The notes under the pieces were generated by a model. It ran no database searches and was not told the DNA's origin. It saw only the letters and a program-made list of their open reading frames with translations. 60,834 bases of DNA from Candidatus Woesearchaeota archaeon (GTDB lineage Archaea > Nanobdellota > Nanobdellia > Woesearchaeales > JACPIF01): assembly GCA_016188215.1 (NCBI GenBank), contig JACPIF010000003.1:99388-160221 (forward strand), read 5' to 3'. The translations under genes were made by a program, and so were the position numbers. Shown one piece after another: positions 41,634-50,600 of this stretch. Position 1 is the stretch's first letter, and each line of letters opens with the position of its first letter.

Positions 41634-43019
41634 GTGCTCAGGCAAAGTGATGGCATCGCCAAATACAAATTAAAAAGAGGCATAGGCTTATTTGAGGCAA
41701 CCTTATACGGCATAGGCATAATTCTGGGTGCTGGCATCTATGCGCTGATAGGTGTAGGAGCAGGCATTGCGGGAAATGCTCTCTGGCTCTCCTTCCTGAT
41801 AGGCGCTGCCATTGCTGCATTCACTGGCTTCAGCTACGCTGAGCTTTCTTCCATGTACCCAAAGGAGGCAGCAGAGTATGTGTATACAAAGCATGCCTTC
41901 AGGAAGAATTCTCTTGCCTTTATCGTGCAATGGGTCATGCTCTTTACCGGCATAGTATCAGTGACTGCAGTTGCTCTGGGCTTTGCAGGCTACTGGAGCT
42001 TCCTGTTTGGAGGCCAGATTGCGCTCATCGCGTTCCTGCTCATAGCTGTAATGTCGTTGATCAACTATTTTGGCATCAGCGAGTCTGCAAAATATAATGA
42101 TATCTCAACCATCATTGAGACATGCGGCCTGCTTGCCATCATAGGCCTTGGAATATACTACATCACCCGCTATGATATCTTTGCTTCTGTCAATTTCCTC
42201 AGCTCGCCCACAGGCATTACAGGAATCCTGACCGCAACCACAGTAGTCTATTTCGCGTTTATCGGCTTTGAGAACCTTGTCAATATTTCAGAAGAGGCGA
42301 AGAACGCAAGAAAAGTCATCCCGAAAGCTCTGCTTATCTCGCTTGCAATATCTGCGCTGATTTACGTTCTTGTTTCAGTTGCAGCTGTTGCCATCCTCGG
42401 AGCTGATGCGCTGTCACATTCAAAGGCACCCTTGGCAGAGGTAGCCGAGAAAATAGTCCCAGGAGGCTCGTATGTGCTTTCTTTAATAGCCCTTTTTGCA
42501 ACATCCAATACGGTCCTTATTCTCTTGATTGTATCCTCACGCCTGCTGTACGGATTAGCGTCAAACAAGATGCTCCCTGCACTGTTTGCCCATGTTGGCA
42601 CTCGCGGCACCCCATTCATATCTGTGATTACAGTTGGCATCTTTGCGGCATTAGGCTTGCTGTTAGGCAGTATCAAGAGCCTTGCCCATCTGGTTGATTT
42701 GGGGATCTTCGTGGTCTATATCTTTGTGAATCTTTCTGTGATAATCCTTAGGTATAGAGAGCCTGGCATGAAGCGTGCTTTCAAGGCTCCCCTCAATATA
42801 GGCAGGTTTCCCATGCTTGCATTCCTGGGATTAGCTGCAAATCTCGGCTTGCTATACTATTTTGACCTCAGGACTTTTATTTCCGGAATTTTGTTATCCC
42901 TTGCAGGATTTGTCATATACTTAATATTGTGCAAGAAGGCCGCAAAGGGAGCTGAACTGAAGGTGCACAACCACAAGGCACGCTTCCATAGGAATATAGT
43001 CTTGAAGAATAAGCTGTAG
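41634..43019 (+). CDS. APC-superfamily amino-acid permease
   Basis: A 461-residue transporter with 12 membrane spans. The first, GIGIILGAGIYALIGVGAG, carries the unwound G-x-G-I motif that binds the substrate's carboxyl and amino groups. Other conserved blocks are FSYAELSSMYPKEAAEYVY and AFIGFENLVNISEEAKN. Substrate is unknown. GTG 41634 is used; ATG 41650 is out of frame. TTTTTATAAG immediately before 41634 is too close for a leaderless start there, so the real start might lie a few codons inside. Confidence 0.9.
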   Translation: MLRQSDGIAKYKLKRGIGLFEATLYGIGIILGAGIYALIGVGAGIAGNALWLSFLIGAAIAAFTGFSYAELSSMYPKEAAEYVYTKHAFRKNSLAFIVQWVMLFTGIVSVTAVALGFAGYWSFLFGGQIALIAFLLIAVMSLINYFGISESAKYNDISTIIETCGLLAIIGLGIYYITRYDIFASVNFLSSPTGITGILTATTVVYFAFIGFENLVNISEEAKNARKVIPKALLISLAISALIYVLVSVAAVAILGADALSHSKAPLAEVAEKIVPGGSYVLSLIALFATSNTVLILLIVSSRLLYGLASNKMLPALFAHVGTRGTPFISVITVGIFAALGLLLGSIKSLAHLVDLGIFVVYIFVNLSVIILRYREPGMKRAFKAPLNIGRFPMLAFLGLAANLGLLYYFDLRTFISGILLSLAGFVIYLILCKKAAKGAELKVHNHKARFHRNIVLKNKL

Positions 43020-43046
43020 CAGCCGGGTTGGAAACAGCACTATTTT

Positions 43047-43093
43047 CTAGCGCTGGGAGTTTCGTGTACAATCCGTCCCAGCTGCACAGCTAG
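43047..43093. repeat. Imperfect hairpin downstream of the permease gene
   Basis: CTAGC (43047-43051) and GCTGGGA (43052-43058) pair with TCCCAGC (43076-43082) and, after the bulge TGCACA, GCTAG (43089-43093), giving 12 base pairs around a 17-base loop. It lies 30-75 bases after the permease stop in a gap of 136 bases. It could stop transcription or be part of a small RNA. I see no tRNA here. Confidence 0.5.
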
Positions 43094-43155
43094 ACTATTG
43101 GGAATCCAGATGAGGGAAAAGAAGTAGATAAAGCGAGCAGTTTCCCAAAGGATAG

Positions 43156-43437
43156 CTATTGTATGTCTGTGACTTTAATAATATGCCAGCCGAACTGCGT
43201 CTGCACAGGCTTTGACAGTCCTTCTTTTTCCAATGAGAATGCAGCATCCTCAAACGGCTTCACCATCATTCCCCTGCCGAACCAGCCTAAATCACCGCCT
43301 TGCTTCTTGGAAGGGCACAGGGATATGGCCTTTGCCACTTCAGCAAAATCCTTGCCGTGCGTAATATCATAAAGCGCAACATTCGCCTCCTGCTCAGTCT
43401 TTACCAGGATGTGGGATGCTCTTATTTTTGAGGCCAT
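43156..43437 (-). CDS. Parvulin-type peptidyl-prolyl isomerase
   Basis: A 93-residue free-standing rotamase domain that speeds cis-trans change at prolyl bonds. IRASHILVKTEQEAN, AKAISLCPSKKQGGDLGWFGRG and TQFGWHIIKVTD match PpiC/Pin1-type cores, including the active-site His pair and Cys. It has no signal peptide, so it is cytosolic. Confidence 0.94.
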   Translation of the reverse strand: MASKIRASHILVKTEQEANVALYDITHGKDFAEVAKAISLCPSKKQGGDLGWFGRGMMVKPFEDAAFSLEKEGLSKPVQTQFGWHIIKVTDIQ

Positions 43438-43440
43438 TTT

Positions 43441-43911
43441 TTAGAATATTGGAAGACCCTTCATTTCTTCCATTAGCGCTTTAACATCCACATAAGATTC
43501 TCTCAGCCCCGGGCCGAAAAATTTCATTAGTTTGGGATATCTTTCACGCAAATCAGCGCACTTCTTGCTGTCTGCACCAAATACCTGTACAAATTTCTCA
43601 TATGCGCTACGAGCGAGATCTACAGCAAGGTCATCAGGCTGCATTCGAATATCAGCTCTATCAGGATTCCTGCCTTTTGTTGCCAGCACAAATTCAGCTG
43701 CTCTTTCGTAAAGAGTGCCTAGCCTTGTCTTAGCTGCCGGCTGATCAGCATCTGGCTGGGTATAATAGTGGACTTCACATGCTTTAAGCGCATCCCTGAA
43801 GAGATCGCTTATATCTGGATTAAACTGCACTATTCCGACTGCTAGTTCTCTCGCCTGCTTCTCAGGCATAACAGGGCGAAGGATATCGTAGAGTGATGGT
43901 GTTGAATACAT
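43441..43911 (-). CDS. Hypothetical protein
   Basis: A 156-residue soluble helical protein that I do not recognise. It is acidic and has two cysteines. It ends 3 bases before the parvulin start on the same strand, so the two are probably co-transcribed. A TTTAAATAAAC element lies about 20-25 bases before its start. Confidence 0.6.
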   Translation of the reverse strand: MYSTPSLYDILRPVMPEKQARELAVGIVQFNPDISDLFRDALKACEVHYYTQPDADQPAAKTRLGTLYERAAEFVLATKGRNPDRADIRMQPDDLAVDLARSAYEKFVQVFGADSKKCADLRERYPKLMKFFGPGLRESYVDVKALMEEMKGLPIF

Positions 43912-43962
43912 AGGACAAACGCTGCAGAGGTTTATTTAAAAACCTTTTGCCAAAATTAAAAA

Positions 43963-44107
43963 TAGCCCCGGGCAGACTTTCGTGGCACATTCCTTAATGC
44001 ACCTGTTCGAACTGCCGTCAAAGCCTTTCTTTTGTCACCGAAGCAACAACCAGAGGGCTCTATCCTTGACCGCTAGATACCGCGAGATTTTATCCCTCTA
44101 CGGGGCT
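43963..44107 (-). tRNA. tRNA-Gln(CTG) with three introns
   Basis: Read on the minus strand from 44107. Acceptor AGCCCCG pairs perfectly with CGGGGCT (43970-43964), and A73 is at 43963, both typical of archaeal tRNA-Gln. D stem ATCT/GGAT encloses AGCGGTCAA (44074-44066). Anticodon stem GAGCC (44060-44056) pairs with GGCTT (44025-44021), loop CTCTGG, anticodon CTG. T stem GGCAG (44016-44012) pairs with CTGCC (43975-43971). Three insertions: about 20 bases between acceptor and D stem (about 44079-44098), 23 bases after position 37 (44027-44049) and 29 bases after TTCGAA in the T loop (43977-44005). The last forms a bulge-helix-bulge: TTCG pairs CGAA, flanked by 3-base bulges AAC and AGT. The second does so with one mismatch (CTCT/AAAG, bulges GGT and AAA, inner helix TGTTGC/GTGACA). 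Splicing leaves 73 nt, a perfect length. Confidence 0.88.
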
Positions 44108-44215
44108 ATGTGTCAAGCGGGGCATTTAGCCAAGATAAAGCCAACATATTTAAAGTTTATTGAAGCGGGGCGCTGCACAAACATTTAAAAGTAAAAAAGC
44201 AAAGCATCCTCACCC

Positions 44216-44548
44216 ATGCAATTCAAGACTATAGATGAAGCCGCAGCAATCCTTGCAGATAAGATTCTGGATCATCCTTTGAGAAGGGTTCGGGCTGTAC
44301 AGTTAGCGCAGGCAGAGGATGGTAGTGAGCCCCTGCATTATTTAGCAGTCCGAGCCTGCAACCAGTTGCTGGGCGGCTATTTCCCGCTTGGGGATGTTGC
44401 AAGTTATTGGATTTATATTGACCAATTGATGCTTCCAATGGGCTTTCATGTCAGGAGAAGAACGCCAGGAGAAGCACTCTGGTTACTGGTCTCTACTGCG
44501 GAAAAGATAAGAAATGCGGCTGTACCTTCTTATTACGCCGGGAACTAG
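44216..44548 (+). CDS. Hypothetical protein
   Basis: A 110-residue soluble protein without a recognised family; it is helical with a Leu/Ala-rich centre. ATTTAAAAG about 30 bases upstream suggests a leaderless transcript. It is convergent with S3Ae, overlapping its stop by 4 bases, and divergent from the tRNA-Gln. Confidence 0.55.
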   Translation: MQFKTIDEAAAILADKILDHPLRRVRAVQLAQAEDGSEPLHYLAVRACNQLLGGYFPLGDVASYWIYIDQLMLPMGFHVRRRTPGEALWLLVSTAEKIRNAAVPSYYAGN

Positions 44549-45201
44549 GCTGCTGAAACTTCAGCTTTAGATTCAGGCTCATGCGCGCTGAGTTCCTTTA
44601 CTATCTGCACAAGGCTTCTCTCATCGCTTGCATCCTTGGTTATCTCAAGGGTCCTAATCTCAAGGGCTTTCAGGGGATATATCCTCTTTAGCATGCCCCT
44701 GAGCTCTTCCTGGGGCTTGTAATCAACAATATCCCGTAATAAGTCTATCAGTGACTTCTGCTTTGCATACTTGATGAGATATTCCCTGGATATCTTGCGC
44801 AGCCTTGTCTTGATGGAATCCTTAACCAGGTTGCGGGTGAGCATGAACGGCTTTATCTTTATCTTGATGCCTTCCGCAGTCTCGCAGAGGATTGAGTCAT
44901 CAACACGGTCGGTCCTCCTGCGCACTAACCGCTTCAATGAGGAAGCCATGATGTAGTAGCCGACAGGATCTGCCTGCGCCTGGGTTTCATTTGCGCTGGT
45001 CACCATGAACTTGATATTGACGTGCTGCTTCTTGGGGTCATTAGTCAAGGTCATAAGGTTTGCAAGCAAAGTCCTTCCTACTAACGATTTAGCCTCAAAT
45101 GCAGGCGTCTCGCCCACAGGCATGTCCTCCAGCCTGGGTGCAACTACAGGATACCACTTCTTCTTCCTGATTACCGCTGCTGCTGTTTTTGCTTTTGCCA
45201 T
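44545..45201 (-). CDS. rps3ae: Ribosomal protein S3Ae (eS1)
   Basis: A 218-residue 30S protein. KKWYPVVAPRLEDMPVGETPA is the family opening, followed by LVGRTLLANLMTL, RRRTDRVDDSI and LVKDSIKTRLRKISREYLI. The C-terminal Ala/Glu-rich tail is short. It is a single gene on the minus strand. Confidence 0.95.
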   Translation of the reverse strand: MAKAKTAAAVIRKKKWYPVVAPRLEDMPVGETPAFEAKSLVGRTLLANLMTLTNDPKKQHVNIKFMVTSANETQAQADPVGYYIMASSLKRLVRRRTDRVDDSILCETAEGIKIKIKPFMLTRNLVKDSIKTRLRKISREYLIKYAKQKSLIDLLRDIVDYKPQEELRGMLKRIYPLKALEIRTLEITKDASDERSLVQIVKELSAHEPESKAEVSAA

Positions 45202-45270
45202 AGTATATGCAATAAGAACTGAGGAGAGGATAGAAGTACGGTATATAAAGCTTTCTCAAGTTCCGTGGGG

Positions 45271-45498
45271 CTACCAGATAAACCCAGGGATATCCTCCCC
45301 CTTTTTCTTCAGGTCTTTGACTATCAGGTGCTCAACATACTTTGACACATTCTCTATCTTTGAAAGCTTATGCTTCAGCAGCAATGGGAGCGATATGCTT
45401 ACCGGGATCTTCTTGTCTGGATAGTTTCCTAATTCATCATACTTCTCCAAATATTCAAACGCCTTTCGTAGTCGCCTCATTCGTTCCTTGTTTATCAT
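45271..45498 (-). CDS. Putative ribbon-helix-helix antitoxin partner of Doc
   Basis: A 75-residue protein. IPVSISLPLLLKHKLSKIEN followed by VSKYVEHLIVKDLKK looks like an Arc/MetJ ribbon-helix-helix domain, though it is at the C-terminal half rather than the start. Its ATG overlaps the end of the Doc gene by 4 bases, so toxin precedes antitoxin. This order is less common than the reverse. Assignment as antitoxin is from position and fold only. Confidence 0.55.
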   Translation of the reverse strand: MINKERMRRLRKAFEYLEKYDELGNYPDKKIPVSISLPLLLKHKLSKIENVSKYVEHLIVKDLKKKGEDIPGFIW

Positions 45499-45824
45499 CT
45501 TTGCCTCCGATTTGCGTTTTTTAGCATCTCAACCAGTTTATTGATGTCAGTAATATTTTCTTTAGCGATATTAATAATTGCTTTAGTAATCTTCTCCTCA
45601 TCTCTGATCTTAATGAACGCATCAAACACATATACAGCCGTCCTCTTATTTGCATCGCTGAAGGGATGGTCAACCGCAATAGCCCTTGCCCATATGGCTG
45701 CCTTTCTATAGCTGGACCTTGTGTAGGTAACATGCGAGGCTGCAAACCTTATGCAGGAGTCTGACCTTAAGTGGCCGCCAAATTCCTTGTTGACTTCTAT
45801 GGCCTCTTCTGGTGTAATATCCAT
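45495..45824 (-). CDS. doc: Doc/Fic-type toxin
   Basis: A 109-residue short Fic-fold protein. DHPFSDANKRTAVYVF matches the HPFxxGNxR motif. As in Doc proteins, the residue at the Gly position (here Ala) and Lys replace those of AMPylating Fic enzymes. Doc phosphorylates EF-Tu in bacteria; the archaeal equivalent target would be EF-1A, which is inference. A TTATATACTAATAG promoter lies 15-30 bases upstream of the start. Confidence 0.85.
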   Translation of the reverse strand: MDITPEEAIEVNKEFGGHLRSDSCIRFAASHVTYTRSSYRKAAIWARAIAVDHPFSDANKRTAVYVFDAFIKIRDEEKITKAIINIAKENITDINKLVEMLKNANRRQR

Positions 45825-45946
45825 AATAAGAAATTTACACTATTAGTATATAAAACTTGTGGATTTAGTGCAAAATCCTTAAGTAAGGAAATCAACCCAT
45901 CGCAACATTTAAATATTAGTCCATCTTATGAACTAATTAGTCCACT

Positions 45947-46537
45947 ATGAGAACTAATGTAGCTGCCTTTATAATCGCGTCTGAAAACAGGGAACGGATA
46001 GTGAGAACTCTGCTCGAATACCCGGACCGGGAATGGAGTTGTCCTAGTGTTGAGGATGCGACCAAGCTGCCTCATGCCACAGTATTCCGCACCTTAACCG
46101 GCCTGAAGCGCTTTGGGATGCTGAAAACTAGCAAGATAAACAGGAAAAACATTGTTTATGAGGTAGCAGAAAGCCCTCTAAAGCAGGAATTTGAAAGAAT
46201 GCTCAATATTGAACAGATTGCTGCCAAAAGTATTGCCCAGAGTTTTGTTGATAAAGCAGCTTCCAGGGAGGTCTATTCAATCATACTCTTTGGATCAAGT
46301 GTAAAAGGAGATATGAGGCCAGAGAGTGACATTGATATTCTCATTGTTTTAAATAAACATGATCGGGAATTGGAGATTAAGATACAGGATATTGCTGCCC
46401 AGATATCAAGCGATGCAAATAAAACAATTTCCACTGTAATTATGGATAAGAAAGAAGTGCAGAAAGAAATCAATACGCCTTTTATAAAATCTATCCTGGA
46501 GAACATGGAGCTATTGTATGGAAAAAACCCATTTTGA
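45947..46537 (+). CDS. MNT nucleotidyltransferase with N-terminal winged helix
   Basis: A 196-residue protein. Residues 1-80 are a winged helix (HATVFRTLTGLKRFGMLKTSK) for DNA binding. Residues about 105-190 are a minimal nucleotidyltransferase: IILFGSSVKGDMRPESDIDI carries the GS-x(10)-DxD motif. In MNT-HEPN systems the MNT protein AMPylates and silences the HEPN ribonuclease encoded next. Overlap with that gene is 20 bases. Confidence 0.88.
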   Translation: MRTNVAAFIIASENRERIVRTLLEYPDREWSCPSVEDATKLPHATVFRTLTGLKRFGMLKTSKINRKNIVYEVAESPLKQEFERMLNIEQIAAKSIAQSFVDKAASREVYSIILFGSSVKGDMRPESDIDILIVLNKHDRELEIKIQDIAAQISSDANKTISTVIMDKKEVQKEINTPFIKSILENMELLYGKNPF

Positions 46538-46901
46538 ACAGGCTAAGCTCTGGCTGGAAGCTGCAAAGCATATAGCAAGCCTTGGAGAGGACAGGAACAG
46601 AAATACAGTTGCTGTGGCGATGGCAATACACGCAGTTATAAAGGCCAATGATGCGCTGACATTTAAGTTTCTCAATACAACAGCCAGGCGCCATGATGAT
46701 GCCCGCAGGCTGTTTGAGGATCTCATTAAAAAGAATTGTATCAAGGCACAGTATTCAAGCTATAAGCAGATAGTTCAGGATGCAATTAACAATAAGGCCA
46801 AGGCTGACTATAGAGGCGCATATTTCAGCAAGAAAGACTTTGAAATTATGAGAAAAGATGCAGAAGAATTTCTGAAGATGGTTGAAGAGACTTTGGGATA
46901 G
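46518..46901 (+). CDS. HEPN-domain toxin
   Basis: A 127-residue all-helical HEPN protein. QAKLWLEAAKHIASLG opens it, AIHAVIKANDAL is the second helix, and ARRHDDARRLFEDLI holds the charged patch; the strict R-x4-6-H RNase motif is only partly matched (R-H adjacent with D-D). It is the toxin half of an MNT-HEPN pair with the preceding gene. Confidence 0.82.
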   Translation: MEKTHFEQAKLWLEAAKHIASLGEDRNRNTVAVAMAIHAVIKANDALTFKFLNTTARRHDDARRLFEDLIKKNCIKAQYSSYKQIVQDAINNKAKADYRGAYFSKKDFEIMRKDAEEFLKMVEETLG

Positions 46902-46936
46902 ATAATTATAAATAATAACCATTTAACGCTATTACT

Positions 46937-47032
46937 ATGAAAAAGATTAATGTGTCAGAAAATCTTTCGCTAATAGAAGATATAGAGAAGGGTATCAAAG
47001 ACATTCTTGATGGGAGAATAAAAGAAGTTTAG
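46937..47032 (+). CDS. Orphan antitoxin-like peptide
   Basis: A 31-residue frame from ATG 46937: LIEDIEKGIKDILDGRIKEV looks like the C-terminal, toxin-wrapping end of small RelB-type antitoxins. A TTATAAATAATAACC promoter element lies 30 bases upstream. No toxin follows. It may be a stand-alone relic or a truncated antitoxin. Confidence 0.4.
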   Translation: MKKINVSENLSLIEDIEKGIKDILDGRIKEV

Positions 47033-47132
47033 CTTCCTAAAACTATTTAAACCAGATTAAAATCGCCATCTGCCATGAACAAGAGGGGTTTCCTTAGTAA
47101 AATATAAATACTAGTAAAATCTTATTCGTCTT

Positions 47133-47267
47133 ATGAAACAAGTTACTATACCAGCTGACGAGTATGATAGGCTTAAGAAAAAAGCCAAGATAGCTGATGA
47201 TATACTCTATCAATTGGAGATGAGCCTTAGGGACGCAGAAGCAGGCAGAATCAGAAAAGTTGCTTAA
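47133..47267 (+). CDS. Small antitoxin convergent with RelE-like toxin
   Basis: A 44-residue protein: QVTIPADEYDRLKKKAKIAD is a RelB/Phd-like opening, followed by a helix ending in DAEAGRIRKVA. It is read on the plus strand, while the RelE-like toxin is on the minus strand. Their stop codons overlap (TTAA at 47264-47267). An AATATAAATACTAG promoter lies 30 bases upstream. Confidence 0.55.
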   Translation: MKQVTIPADEYDRLKKKAKIADDILYQLEMSLRDAEAGRIRKVA

Positions 47268-47569
47268 ATAGATTCTATTAATTTCTTATATCTCTCTTTG
47301 TTTTCTAGGATATAGCTTATTATCTGTTGCTGAGCTTTCTTTGAACCAAAGGCTACAAGTAACACTTTATTATGGTTTTCATAGATAAGATAATATAATC
47401 TTTTATCACCAAACTTTTTCTCTCGGAACCACTCAAACCTTAACGGCTTGCCGGTATATAGATTTTCTTTTAATTGGAGCTTTATTTTACCAACCCATTC
47501 TCTCTCATCCTTCTCCATAGTAGCATATAATCTAGAAAAATACTCTGTTTCATAAATATCATAAACCAT
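47264..47569 (-). CDS. RelE/ParE-superfamily toxin
   Basis: A 101-residue protein. YDIYETEYFSRLYATMEKDE, GKIKLQLKENLYTGKPLRFEWFREKKFGDKRLYYLIYE and VLLVAFGSKKAQQQII follow the RelE fold order (two helices, then R-x-x-R-x-x-Y strand). RelE toxins cleave mRNA in the ribosome. Its antitoxin is on the opposite strand in convergent orientation, which breaks the usual operon rule. Confidence 0.8.
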   Translation of the reverse strand: MVYDIYETEYFSRLYATMEKDEREWVGKIKLQLKENLYTGKPLRFEWFREKKFGDKRLYYLIYENHNKVLLVAFGSKKAQQQIISYILENKERYKKLIESI

Positions 47570-47614
47570 AGATTAGATAAAACTATTTAAATAACTATAA
47601 AAACTTGCTGTTTT

Positions 47615-50600
47615 ATGAAAATAGGGATGTTGATTGGGATACTAGCCTTATTAGTTTATCCTTCTTTAGCTCTTGCAGATTCATGGGAGACATTTGGCAA
47701 GAATCTCACTGCAAACGGAATCAATAGGGATGCAGTAGGCTATCTTAACAGGAGCATTGCATTCTTCAACATATCATTCGGCATGGATGTGCAGCCTTTA
47801 GTTTATGATTTGGATGGAGATGGTTTTACTGAGCTTGTTTTATGGCAGAATGATACGATTAGGATTTATAATAAAAGCATACAGCTGATGTATGAATATA
47901 GGCTTGGTGTATTGAAGAGCCAGCCTTCTGTTTCTAACTTTACCGGTACTAAGCAAATTGTTGCGATACAGGGCAATAACTTTACGGTTTTAGGTGTAAA
48001 CAGCAGCGGTATAAGTATAGTGAGAAATTTCAATCTAAGCTATAACATTTCAACCCTCGGAATTGTATGCGGCCTTATAGATAATGACAGCCTTGAGGAT
48101 TGCGTGTTCAAGGATGTTAATGGCTTTCTTCATATGTTTGACAGGAATGCAGCTTCTCAAGTTGATGACCGGCTGAATGTGAATGTGAGCAATAACAGTG
48201 ATACTGACATTGATATAACTATTCCTTCTATTGCGGATTTTGACAATGACAGCAGGAATGAGATAATGGTGAGGCACAGCAGTTTTGTTACAGTAGTTGA
48301 TAGTGTTACTAGAACCATTGATTTTATGTTTGATATGAGCAAGGATTCAAACTACATAGGAAAAGGATTTGGGTTGTTTCCTGTTGATCCAGTCTTTATT
48401 GATGCTGATAAGGATGGGTATTATGAGATAATTGCCTCATATCCTAAATCATTCATTGCCCTTGGGAATCCAGACAGGGGAATGGGGTATCGCATGATAA
48501 ACAGCTCTGGCGCTGTGTTCTGGAGCTCAGGATGCGCTTTTGACGCTGCAACCAGTTCCCCAACCCTTTCATTCGGCTCAAAGCCAGTTCCGCTTGATAC
48601 ATCAGATGGACCTAATACAGAGATTGTTTTAGGATGTTATGGAACTGAAAGTGTTGATTTCAAACATGGCTTTACCATAGGCATTAATGTCATAGACAGC
48701 TTGAATGCAACTGAGTTCAGGAGTACAAATGCTTCAGTATCAGCCTTCTCTAACAAGCGTGATTTTACTGCAATAGCTGACATCAATAACAATGGCATTC
48801 TTGATATAGTGCTGGCTAATGGGATTTATGAGATCCCTTTAAGGAATAATGAGCTTAACCTTACCTTTGACTATCTTGGATTAAGCTTTGAGTTCAAGAA
48901 TCCCATAGTAGTTGATATTGACGGTAATGGGGCTTTGGATATTGTACAGAGCTCTAATCATAGTACTTATGTATTCCTTGACAATACCAGCACTTATAAT
49001 GACTTAAGTGTTATCAGTTCTGACATAAGCTATTTTAGGGTATCCAATACCAGCATCAATGTTTCTGTTATGGTACACAACCTTGGCAGCCTTAATGCGT
49101 TTAGCATTAATGTTACAGTTGCTAACCAAAATACAGGAGATGAGTCTAGTAAGATAGTTAACATAACGAGCAGCATAGCGACTTTAACTTTCACCATAGC
49201 CAGTCCTGCGGACGGCAATACACTGATTGCACAGGTTGATACAACTAATGTCTTTAACGAGACTGATGAAAGCAATAACTTTGCAGAGACTATATTCAAG
49301 GGAACAAGCATATATCTTGATATTAGATTACCTTACAGCTTGAATACAACATTTGAAGACTATCTTAAAGATAGGTTTAGCAGCTATAACTTTGTTTCAA
49401 ATGTAGATAATTCTGATATTGTCATAAGTGTTGGCAAGAGGAGTGATACCCTGCTTAAGTACAATGATTTTATTTTTAACACGCTTGGCTTCGGGATATT
49501 TGGCGGTATTGTGACGTATAATGGAGAGCTGCAGAATGAGCCTTATATTGGCTTGGTTGCTGGCTTTGAGAACGATTCAAGGAAGTATACGTTTGTTCTT
49601 GGCAATGAGATTGAGGGTGAGATAGCTGCTGCAAGGGCTCTTAATGAAGAGATTTTGGATAACATGATTCCCACATATTTAGACGACAGCTATGAAGATG
49701 GTATTGCCACCTTTGAATATCTGCATAATAATGTTAATAACCAATACTACGCTACAGACACTGAAAACTTCAGAAATATAGTCAAGACTGCACTTAACGG
49801 AAGGTATAGCGTTGAGAACTTTACTGTGTATACAAATGATAATGTAAGCCTTAGATTAATGAAAGTCAAGACACTTAATTCTAAAGCTTACCAAAACCTT
49901 ACCAATAGGACACTTCCTGTTGTATTATCTAAAGGGCTGTGGAGCAATATAAATGACTGGAAAGATTTTGCACAGGAATTAGCTGATGATGGCAGCGAAG
50001 CCTGGGTCATAGAGATAACTGGAGGTCCTGGAACAGAATGTGATACCTGTGTTGATTATACCTTTGATAATCTGACTGATAGTTACTGGCCTGCTTTGAT
50101 TGGAGCAGTGCAGTTCTATACTAATTCCAGCAAGGTCAATTATGTAGGGTTTTCCAATGGCTGCAGGGCAGCTCTTTCCAGCCTAGATAAGTGGAACAAT
50201 GTAGGCAGGGATAACATTGGAAAGGTTTATATTGATAATAACTGGATAGATGTAAGCATGAGCGCTTACCCTGTGGATACATTTGTTGGTGTTGCATGTC
50301 CTGGGGCTTTTAACAAGAGTGATCCTTATGGTGAGGGAGTGGTTTATAGCAGTGTGGAGAGTGATACTCTAAACACTTTTGGTAGTAGAGTTATTTCTAA
50401 CGCAAGACAAAAGAATTTAACGCATACTACAATCTCACAGCTAAGGAAATTGCTCTTTAACTTAGCTCTAAATTCTTTTGATATTAGGAGTAAAATATCA
50501 ATAAATCTTTTTCAGGATTATTATAATTTTTCTAGTGGAGATAAAGATAATCAACCAGCAAACAATCTAAATATTCCAAATTTTATAATAATTGAAGGTG

